Assembly (NCBI GenBank): GCA_947044365.1
Contig: OX345637.1
Span: 8,865,076 to 8,929,075, forward strand
Source of the DNA: Petrosia ficiformis
Taxonomy: Eukaryota > Porifera > Demospongiae > Haplosclerida > Petrosiidae
DNA: 64,000 nucleotides
Reading direction: 5' to 3'
In this document: one piece after another, positions 35,196 to 46,300 of the stretch
Position numbering within the stretch: position 1 is the stretch's first letter
Layout of the letters: the number at the start of each line of letters is the position of its first letter
Translations under genes and position numbers: made by a program
The notes under the pieces: model-generated
The model's input: only the letters and a program-made list of their open reading frames with translations
Database searches by the model: none
What the model was told of the DNA's origin: nothing

Positions 35196-37400
35196 TTCAT
35201 TCAGTAATTTCAGTTGCTGCTAATATAACTATGGATACTGATTTGTGTGAGTTTTATATTGTCAACTGGTTAACAGTACTGTAATGTTATTTTATCTTCA
35301 AGTTGCTTCCTGGATTAGTGATGTTGATGTTCCAGACACGACTAATACATCAGCTAAAAAATAGTGTATACCACAGCAGAGTGTGTTGTACCGGATGGTT
35401 TGGTTGAATATAAATGTTTCTTCCATTACCCCATCATGTGAGACTGATACAATGGGAATGTTTTCATTACAACTAAATGCTGTTGTAGTATATACTCTAC
35501 AAGTTGTGTCTGCATCTGAATGTGGTGGTTCTGGTATTCCTATTGGCATGAGTACTGGTAACTTCAAAGTAACATCCATATCATCACTTCTGAAATACCT
35601 ACACCATCACATTCTGAAATACCTACATCATCACCAACAGTTTCAACAGGTACAATGTTTTGTAGATGTCATTTCTATAAGTGTGATGTTACCTAAACTA
35701 CTGTATACTACTTGTGTTAGTATTTTGACATATTGATTGGACTAAGTTTAAATCACCATTATTATTATCATACATGTTAGTACACATATCCTTTGAATTG
35801 TCAAAATGAGGTGCTAAACAAACCTTGAAATATGTCTAAATTAACAGCAGAGATACTTATATAGTTATAGTGGGTAGAATCACAGATACACCAACTTTAC
35901 AACGAGTCAATGACTACACTGATTATAGACTTCTACACTACATGATTCACAGTATACATGTGCAATATGTGAATGCACATACATAGAAAGAAGGTGGAAC
36001 CCAGAAAAATTATAATTTTCTTTGTAGCTCAAACAAGGGATAAAAAAAATCCATTAAAAATTTATTTTGCCTAAAAATTAAACCTATTGTAAATACCAAA
36101 TTCATTGATTTCATAACCAGGAATAGTACCGCTTTGTGTGTGTGTGTGTGTGTGTGTGTGTATTACTATGTTATCGTAACATTTTACTGGTCATCAGGGG
36201 AGCTCCACAATCCATTACTTACATAACAATAAATTTTGATCCTTTTATCATCTCCCAACATATGGCTTGCTATAGAAAGGGTGGGACCACTGATGTTAAA
36301 TTACACCAGTGGAAATATTCCATAAAATAAAGTAAACGCTTGAAAAGCTAACCAAAATTAAACAGCAGAATAATTTATGTGGCTTAAATTCACCTTTATG
36401 GAGCACATGTTCACCTTTGGTGTAACCACATGCACTTAATATATATAAAGCAACTTAGCTAAGGTAGCCATATAAAACCCATTTTTGTGAAGTTGCTAAT
36501 CATATTTATAAAGAAGGTCAGGATGGTACTAGCACAGGAGGTTAACATAGGACCCAAAATTATAACCCTATATACATAATTAGCTACATCACTATAAACC
36601 AAAAGACAAAGACATCTGGTTATATAGAAGTAGTACATATATCATATTGTACTTAGATTAAGAACATGAAGTTTCATATTCCACTTTCATTTTTTATTAG
36701 TGAATATTGCAGCATCAACATGTACACCATGTGATAGTAGTCCTGAATGTATGTGTAATACTGAAGGTATGTGTATTACTGAATGTATGTGTAATACTGA
36801 AGGTATGTGTATTACTGTATAGCGGGTTATTTTCATTGGTGAAAATTTTTCGTTAATTTTGTATTTTGGCTTTAGAACAAATTTTCTTTGTCTTTTATCT
36901 TTGTTTTGTCATTTATAATTATTTCGTTTGTAGGTGTGGTGCGGTAAAATGTAAAAGAAACTTTAAAACACTCGCCTTGCAACTTTCCTGAGCTAATGAG
37001 GCATGTTTTTGGTATCTATGACTTTCTTACAGGTCTAGCTAAGTGTGTTAAAAGTCACTGCTACATTATATTTAAAGTGCACAAGTTATATAGACAATCG
37101 CGAATGGGCATAGCCCATGGGACTACTAAACTTTCAATATCACCATGTGTGGGGAGAGGTTTCAAATTATTAACTCAGAGTAATATTCATAGGTTAAAAT
37201 TTTGTACAACTAAGTAGACATACAAAAAAAAGAAAATTTAGCGCCAAATGAAAATAACCCGTTTTACGGTATATAACAATGTATTATACATTAATTGATA
37301 TGATATTCATTATGTCTGCTCCTGTATCAGCTGGTATAACAGTAGCTATCAGTATTTCTGTGATAACTATTATATCATCTCTTCTTGTTGTTGAGCGGTA
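35196..37400 (+). pseudogene. Receptor paralog H, plus-strand pseudogene
   Basis: Fragments in receptor order: start of an Ig exon after TTCAG (VHSVISV then ANITMDTD, 35196-35247) that stops early; a membrane-proximal FN3-like exon from 35303 (VASWISDVDVPDTTNTSA) with in-frame TAG soon after; scattered AVVVYTLQVV and IPIGMSTGNF; a Ser/Thr stalk near 35600-35650; a Cys-rich short repeat at 36720-36815; and a TM relic at about 37328-37393 (SAGITVAISISVI). FN3, linker and the second FN3-like exon are absent. A hydrophobic ATG-led stretch at 35035-35110 might be a decayed signal exon. The TM class matches C and I. Confidence 0.7.
36136..36161. repeat. GT microsatellite
   Basis: About 13 GT dinucleotides in an intron-equivalent part of pseudogene H. 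It has no associated gene. Confidence 0.9.
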
Positions 37401-37890
37401 CTGAATGCTTTAGTCATGCACCAGGCAGCCACTATGTAATTTGCCGTCAGAACCTCATTATGAATTGACTGGAAACATCATTCCATCAGGAGTAAAGCCA
37501 TACAAGTGTTTTGTAACAGGGAAGGGGCAAACTACTTTAAAAAGTACTTAACTAAAGTACAAGTTAGGGATGGGATATTATGAAAAAATGAGTCAATGAT
37601 TGTTGTCTGTACAAGTATCACGATTATTGCGATTATTAGCTACCTTACATATGTATGTAGATTTCATTCAACAATCTAATTGATACCTTTTATCTGTTGA
37701 GTAAACAGTGTTGAAAAACTGATTTAGATGTGATAGTACTGAAAACCTGAAGTTATGGCACAATAATCATTATTTTTGTGATCACGAAATGGCAATATTT
37801 AGACAATATGATTATTACAGGAAATTTTAATCACGACTATCACGATAATCAAAATATTGCCCATCCTTAGTACAAGTACTATAAAAACCG

Positions 37891-40800
37891 TTAAGTACAA
37901 GTACAAGTACAAATTCCACTAGCAAAAGTGTACTTAAGTACAAGTACAAGTACAAATTCCACTAGCAAAAGTGTACTTAAGTACAAGTACAAGTACAAAT
38001 TCCACTAGCAAAAGTGTACTTAAGTACAAGTACAAGTACAAATTCTACTAGTGAAAGTGTACTCAAGTACAAGTACAAGTACAAATTCTACTAGTGAAAG
38101 CGTACTTAAGTACAAGTACAAGTACAAATTCTACTAGTGAAAGTGTACTCAAGTACAAGTACAAGTACAAATTCCACTAGCAAAAGTGTACTTAAGTACA
38201 AGTACAAGTACAAATTCTACTAGTGAAAGTGTACTCAAGTACAAGTACAAGTACAAATTCCACTAGCAAAAGTGTACTTAAGTACAAGTACAAGTACAAA
38301 TTCCACTAGCAAAAGTGTACTCAAGTACAAGTACAAGTACAAATTCCACTAGCAAAAGTGTACTTAAGTACAAGTACAAGTACAAATTCCACTAGCAAAA
38401 GTGTACTTAAGTACAAGTACAAGTACAAATTCTACTAGTGAAAGTGTACTTAAGTACAAGTACAAGTGCAAATTCTACTAGTGAAAGTGTACTTAAGTAC
38501 AAGTACAAGTACAAGTACAAATTCTACTAGTGAAAGTGTACTCAAGTACAAGTACAAGTACAAATTCTACTAGTGAAAGCGTACTTAAGTACAAGTACAA
38601 GTACAAGTACAAATTCTACTAGTGAAAGTGTACTTAAGTACAAGTACAAGTACAAATTCTACTAGTGAAAGTGTACTCAAGTACAAGTACAAGTACAAAT
38701 TCCACTAGCAAAAGTGTACTTAAGTACAAGTACAAGTACAAATTCTACTAGTGAAAGTGTACTTAAGTACAAGTACAAGTACAAATTCCACTAGCAAAAG
38801 TGTACTTAAGTACAAGTACAAATTCCACTAGCAAAAGTGTACTTAAGTACAAGTACAAGTACAAATTCTACTAGTGAAAGTGTACTCAAGTACAAGTACA
38901 AGTACAAATTCTACTAGTGAAAGCGTACTTAAGTACAAGTACAAGTACAAATTCTACTAGTGAAAATGTACTTAAGTACAAGTACAAATTCTACTAGTGA
39001 AAGTGTACTCAAGTACAAGTACAAGTACAAATTCCACTAGCAAAAGTGTACTTAAGTACAAGTACAAGTACAAGTACAAATTCCACTAGCAAAAGTGTAC
39101 TTAAGTACAAGTACAAGTACAAGTACAAATTCCACTAGCAAAAGTGTACTTAAGTACAAGTACAAGTACAAATTCTACTAGTGAAAGTGTACTTAAGTAC
39201 AAGTACAAGTGCAAATTCTACTAGTGAAAGTGTACTTAAGTACAAGTACAAGTACAAGTACAAATTCTACTAGTGAAAGTGTACTCAAGTACAAGTACAA
39301 GTACAAATTCTACTAGTGAAAGCGTACTTAAGTACAAGTACAAGTACAAGTACAAATTCTACTAGTGAAAGTGTACTTAAGTACAAGTACAAGTACAAAT
39401 TCTACTAGTGAAAGTGTACTCAAGTACAAGTACAAGTACAAATTCCACTAGCAAAAGTGTACTTAAGTACAAGTACAAGTACAAATTCTACTAGTGAAAG
39501 TGTACTTAAGTACAAGTACAAGTACAAATTCCACTAGCAAAAGTGTACTTAAGTACAAGTACAAATTCCACTAGCAAAAGTGTACTTAAGTACAAGTACA
39601 AGTACAAATTCTACTAGTGAAAGTGTACTCAAGTACAAGTACAAGTACAAATTCCACTAGCAAAAGTGTACTTAAGTACAAGTACAAGTACAAATTCCAC
39701 TAGCAAAAGTGTACTCAAGTACAAGTACAAGTACAAATTCCACTAGCAAAAGTGTACTTAAGTACAAGTACAAGTACAAATTCCACTAGCAAAAGTGTAC
39801 TTAAGTACAAGTACAAGTACAAATTCTACTAGTGAAAGTGTACTTAAGTACAAGTACAAGTGCAAATTCTACTAGTGAAAGTGTACTTAAGTACAAGTAC
39901 AAGTACAAATTCTACTAGTGAAAGTGTACTCAAGTACAAGTACAAGTACAAATTCTACTAGTGAAAGCGTACTTAAGTACAAGTACAAGTACAAGTACAA
40001 ATTCTACTAGTGAAAGTGTACTTAAGTACAAGTACAAGTACAAATTCTACTAGTGAAAGTGTACTCAAGTACAAGTACAAGTACAAATTCCACTAGCAAA
40101 AGTGTACTTAAGTACAAGTACAAGTACAAATTCTACTAGTGAAAGTGTACTTAAGTACAAGTACAAGTACAAATTCCACTAGCAAAAGTGTACTTAAGTA
40201 CAAGTACAAATTCCACTAGCAAAAGTGTACTTAAGTACAAGTACAAGTACAAATTCTACTAGTGAAAGTGTACTCAAGTACAAGTACAAGTACAAATTCT
40301 ACTAGTGAAAGCGTACTTAAGTACAAGTACAAGTACAAATTCTACTAGTGAAAGTGTACTCAAGTACAAGTACAAATTCCACTAGCAAAAGTGTACTTAA
40401 GTACAAGTACAAATTCCACTAGCAAAAGTGTACTTAAGTACAAGTACAAGTACAAATTCTACTAGTGAAAGTGTACTCAAGTACAAGTACAAGTACAAAT
40501 TCCACTAGCAAAAGTGTACTTAAGTACAAGTACAAGTACAAATTCCACTAGCAAAAGTGTACTCAAGTACAAGTACAAGTACAAATTCCACTAGCAAAAG
40601 TGTACTTAAGTACAAGTACAAGTACAAATTCCACTAGCAAAAGTGTACTTAAGTACAAGTACAAGTACAAATTCTACTAGTGAAAGTGTACTTAAGTACA
40701 AGTACAAGTGCAAATTCTACTAGTGAAAGTGTACTTAAGTACAAGTACAAGTACAAGTACAAATTCTACTAGTGAAAGTGTACTCAAGTACAAGTACAAG

Positions 40801-43111
40801 TACAAATTCTACTAGTGAAAGCGTACTTAAGTACAAGTACAAGTACAAATTCTACTAGTGAAAATGTACTTAAGTACAAGTACAAATTCTACTAGTGAAA
40901 GTGTACTCAAGTACAAGTACAAGTACAAATTCCACTAGCAAAAGTGTACTTAAGTACAAGTACAAGTACAAGTACAAATTCCACTAGCAAAAGTGTACTT
41001 AAGTACAAGTACAAGTACAAGTACAAATTCCACTAGCAAAAGTGTACTTAAGTACAAGTACAAGTACAAATTCTACTAGTGAAAGTGTACTTAAGAACAA
41101 GTACAAGTACAAGTACAAATTCTACTAGTGAAAGTGTACTTAAGTACAAGTACAAGTACAAATTCTACTAGTGAAAGTGTACTCAAGTACAAGTACAAGT
41201 ACAAATTCTACTAGTGAAAGCGTACTTAAGTACAAGTACAAGTACAAATTCTACTAGTGAAAATGTACTTAAGTACAAGTACAAATTCTACTAGTGAAAG
41301 TGTACTCAAGTACAAGTACAAGTACAAATTCCACTAGCAAAAGTGTACTTAAGTACAAGTACAAGTACAAGTACAAATTCCACTAGCAAAAGTGTACTTA
41401 AGTACAAGTACAAGTACAAGTACAAATTCCACTAGCAAAAGTGTACTTAAGTACAAGTACAAGTACAAATTCTACTAGTGAAAGTGTACTTAAGTACAAG
41501 TACAAGTACAAATTCTACTAGTGAAAGTGTACTCAAGTACAAGTACAAGTACAAATTCCACTAGCAAAAGTGTACTTAAGTACAAGTACAAATTCCACTA
41601 GCAAAAGTGTACTTAAGTACAAGTACAAGTACAAATTCCACTAGCAAAAGTGTACTCAAGTACAAGTACAAGTACAAATTCCACTAGCAAAAGTGTACTT
41701 AAGTACAAGTACAAGTACAAATTCCACTAGCAAAAGTGTACTTAAGTACAAGTACAAGTACAAATTCTACTAGTGAAAGTGTACTTAAGTACAAGTACAA
41801 GTGCAAATTCTACTAGTGAAAGTGTACTTAAGTACAAGTACAAGTACAAGTACAAATTCTACTAGTGAAAGTGTACTCAAGTACAAGTACAAGTACAAAT
41901 TCTACTAGTGAAAGCGTACTTAAGTACAAGTACAAGTACAAATTCTACTAGTGAAAATGTACTTAAGTACAAGTACAAATTCTACTAGTGAAAGTGTACT
42001 CAAGTACAAGTACAAGTACAAATTCCACTAGCAAAAGTGTACTTAAGTACAAGTACAAGTACAAGTACAAATTCCACTAGCAAAAGTGTACTTAAGTACA
42101 AGTACAAGTACAAGTACAAATTCCACTAGCAAAAGTGTACTTAAGTACAAGTACAAGTACAAATTCTACTAGTGAAAGTGTACTTAAGAACAAGTACAAG
42201 TACAAGTACAAATTCTACTAGTGAAAGTGTACTTAAGTACAAGTACAAGTACAAATTCTACTAGTGAAAGTGTACTCAAGTACAAGTACAAGTACAAATT
42301 CTACTAGTGAAAGCGTACTTAAGTACAAGTACAAGTACAAATTCTACTAGTGAAAATGTACTTAAGTACAAGTACAAATTCTACTAGTGAAAGTGTACTC
42401 AAGTACAAGTACAAGTACAAATTCCACTAGCAAAAGTGTACTTAAGTACAAGTACAAGTACAAGTACAAATTCCACTAGCAAAAGTGTACTTAAGTACAA
42501 GTACAAGTACAAGTACAAATTCCACTAGCAAAAGTGTACTTAAGTACAAGTACAAGTACAAATTCTACTAGTGAAAGTGTACTTAAGAACAAGTACAAGT
42601 ACAAGTACAAATTCTACTAGTGAAAGTGTACTTAAGTACAAGTACAAGTACAAATTCTACTAGTGAAAGTGTACTCAAGTACAAGTACAAGTACAAATTC
42701 CACTAGCAAAAGTGTACTTAAGTACAAGTACAAATTCCACTAGCAAAAGTGTACTTAAGTACAAGTACAAGTACAAATTCCACTAGTGAAAGTGTACTTA
42801 AGTACAAGTACAAGTACAAATTCTACTAGTGAAAGTGTACTCAAGTACAAGTACAAGTACAAATTCCACTAGCAAAAGTGTACTTAAGTACAAGTACAAG
42901 TACAAATTCCACTAGCAAAAGTGTACTTAAGTACAAGTACAAGTACAAATTCTACTAGTGAAAGTGTACTCAAGTACAAGTACAAGTACAAATTCCACTA
43001 GCAAAAGTGTACTTAAGTACAAGTACAAGTACAAATTCCACTAGCAAAAGTGTACTTAAGTACAAGTACAAGTACAAATTCTACTAGTGAAAGTGTACTT
43101 AAGTACAAGTA
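37891..43111. repeat. 5.2-kb array of a 43-bp satellite
   Basis: Roughly 115-120 units (estimated from length) of AAGTACAAGTACAAGTACAA, then TTCTACTAGTGAAAG or TTCCACTAGCAAAAG, then TGTACTT or TGTACTC. Units vary by gain or loss of a 6-bp AGTACA step. Two linked variants alternate, and rarer markers (AAGTGCAAATTC, AAGAACAAG, GAAAATGTAC) recur in the same order, showing higher-order duplication; AAGAACAAG at 41094 and 42186 lies about 1.09 kb apart. The array begins within 0.5 kb of the H relic and ends about 220 bp before the gene I start codon. Confidence 0.95.
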
Positions 43112-43152
43112 CCAATGTACTTGGCCCCATGCCTTGTTTGTAACAATGCTAA

Positions 43153-43288
43153 TGCTTTGCTAATCTCTCTTCACATTGAAAATAAACACTAAATTCAAGG
43201 TTGAAAGAGGAATGGGAAAACTTTGTCTTTCATCCTTATTCACAGAATTTAGTGTTTATTTTCAATGTGATGCAACATTAGCAAAGCG
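43153..43288. repeat. Inverted repeat just upstream of gene I
   Basis: A 26-bp perfect arm pair (43171-43196 and 43245-43270) sits around a 48-bp centre, with an outer pair TGCTTTGCTAAT / ATTAGCAAAGC. It ends 43 bp before the predicted ATG of gene I, so it is in the promoter or 5' UTR. MITE-like in structure, with no coding content. Confidence 0.85.
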
Positions 43289-43331
43289 GGATACTTTTTT
43301 CTCATTATATCTTGTAGTAAGAACGTTTCTA

Positions 43332-46300
43332 ATGGATATTGTACAGGGATTGTTGTTGGGATTTTGCCTCAGCAGACTTCTAATTAGTGGTATGTTCTTT
43401 AAATAATTATTATAGAAGACTACTATTTCTGCTATGTTAGAGTACAGAGTATATAGTGTAGAGTTGCTCTATTCTGGACACTGTCGGGACATGATTATAT
43501 AAGTTTCCTGATTAATTACAGATGATTTCGGGTGTGAATTTCTACTGTAATGCACAGTTTAGTAAATTTCTAAGTGTCCTTAATACAGGGTCTCCTGATT
43601 TACACATGTAGTTAGTTTTGAATTGGTCATGTTTTCTGATAGATAGCTAGTAACTAATTAGTGGTATGTTCTTTAAATAATTATTGTAGAAGACTAGTAT
43701 TTCCGCTATGTTAGAGTACAGAGTTGGCTGTGCTCTAACAAATATGTTGTATGTTGCTCTTTCCTTTAATAAAAGTAGCAGGGTGAACTGAGTCTTTAAA
43801 AAAAAAGTGAGAGAACTTTCTTGTGATTCACTACTAGTATTCTGTCAAGAATACGGGTGCAGCTGTTAACTAAGAATAATAAAAACATTAATAATTAAGG
43901 AATCATTGATATATGAATCACAAGTATCAAAACCAAAAAAGCACACAAACAATCGTCCATTAGCAACAGAATCTAACGAAATACTTCTACATAACAACCC
44001 TATGTAAGTATAAAGTAGATAATCAATTATCAGACAGCATTCATTCGTGTTTGAACGCTTTTTCTACAATTCAAATATGCATGTAGACTGTACTAACCAA
44101 GAACATTAAGCTTAATCTCTGCAGAACAGGTTTCATGGTGATTGCTTGTGTTAGAAGCTAGCAAAAATGAAATCCTTACCCATGTAAAGATCGGAAAAAT
44201 TAATATATTCATGACATCTATTATAGAAGTAAGGAGGTGATATAGTGGCTGAATACAAAAAAGTGGTGTGCTTTCAACTTAGCTTACAAAGTAGCCTTAC
44301 TACCTAAGTAGGTAAGTTAGAAGTTATACTGGTAAGTAAATTACCTAAAAAGGAGTGTGTCATCTTGGAGACTATTAAAATACTAACAACTCTGGAGAAC
44401 TGTATCAAGCATTCTAATCAAATGTGTGGGTAATTTCTACTCCTTCCGCTTATTTTCATTATGGGCTCCTAGTATATGGAACAAATATATTAACCCTCTT
44501 TGGAAAACAACCATAGGATTTTTCTTTTGGCCATAAAAAGTTGGCTTTGTAAATGATCAATTTATCATAAGATATATAGATTCTTTTCCCCATAGATTAT
44601 ATCCTTGTTCAGTTGAATTTGTAATTTTCTTCTCTTTCTTCAGTTCATTCAACTGCTGATATAACTGGTATATCTAGTTGTAATGAAACAAGTCCGGGAG
44701 TATATTTGTATCCTGGTGATACTGTGCCAGTGATGTTGAACTGTAGTGTCACTAATCGTCCTTTAGCACCTTTTAACTTTTTAATATGGAATGTTCCCAC
44801 AGATGGAGGATCTCAATTTCTTCTCAGTAGTATGTTTCGAAATGCTAGTAATTCATTATTTAGTGTAACACTTACATCAGTTAATGATACTGCTGGAACA
44901 ATTAGTAGTCAGTTAACATTTATCATTAATGAGACACTAGATGAGATGAAAGTGACTTGTTTGGATAATGAGGATCCACAAAATAAAGACACTTGTACTA
45001 TACTAGTTTTGAGTAAGTCTATATGTTCTGTGAATGTTCATTATAGTATTCAGCTCAACAAACTGATTTGTGCCATTTCAGGAGGCTTGGTCAATTAATA
45101 TGCTTAGCACATAAACGGAAAAAGTGAAGGTAGTACCCTTGGTTGCTTTTACCTCCTGCTTGTGATTATGCATGCATTTTTTTTTTCGCACCACACATTT
45201 GGCCAAGCACCTTAACCAAAGTGTATGTGACATTATTAGCCTCCACATAATTATAGCAATCATAAGAATGGTCCATAAAAATAGTTTACTCACAATTCTA
45301 ACTATTAGTATATTCCAACAGTATCAGAGAGTACGGTAGTACTCTCTCTATGCTCAGAAAAACATTCCCTCTCTCCCATGCATTTCAATTACAGATGAGC
45401 TGAAATCTCTGCTAATATATACTGGCAAGTCTATAGACGCATACCTTTTGATATTAAGCATTTTCATGATTCACAAGATCTTCATTTTCATAGTGTTTTG
45501 TTTCTTGACCAACAAACTGATTTGTGTCATTTCAGGAGGCTTGGTCAATTAATATGCTTGGCACATAAATGGAAGAAGTGAAGGTAGTAACTTTGGTTGC
45601 TTTTACCTCCTGCTTGTGATTACAGTAGCTCATGGATGCATGCATTTCTTTTTGTAACACACATTTTTAGATAGGCACCTTAACATAATTAAATCAAAGT
45701 GTATCTGATATTATTAGCCTCCACATATTGTAGTCATAAGGATGGCTGTTGGTATATTCTAAAAGTATAGTATTATTAATTGTAATTCCATCATCTATTC
45801 ATAACAGCTCTTCCTTCTATACCTCTTGACCTCACCTCTAATCCTATAACATACGAGTCATGTGTGTTAGATTGGGATATACCAGTAGATGATGGAGGAG
45901 AAATCACACAGTACAATATCACTGGAACACCTGATGATATTAGTAATATCACTAAAGATACAACGATTACAATCACAAATCTATCTCCTAATACTGAATA
46001 CACCTTTTATGTGAGTGCAATTAACTCACTGGGATTAGGAGAAACAGCTTCAGTCCAATGTATTACTCCAGGAAATGGTAAGAATTACTAGTATTGAGGA
46101 ATATTATCATGATACCCAATACAGCAGTATTTATAATTGTACTATTTACATTTATTAAACACTAAAATACCATATTTGGTAATAATATTGACATTATAAT
46201 TATTACCATTTCACACTTTGTAAGTAGGCCTGAGCGATAGTATCCACTAGTGTGATGTAGTTGGGTCTATTCACAATTATGAGAGCGAGCTGCTTCATAA

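Noticed and set aside
37891..43111. Resemblance to a CRISPR array because of regular spacing
   Set aside because: The units are contiguous with no unique spacers, the genome is eukaryotic and there are no cas genes. It is a satellite.
43176..43406. A 76-residue protein starting at 43176
   Set aside because: Its first part lies in the inverted repeat. Only the last portion from 43332 is homologous to the signal exons of D and F.
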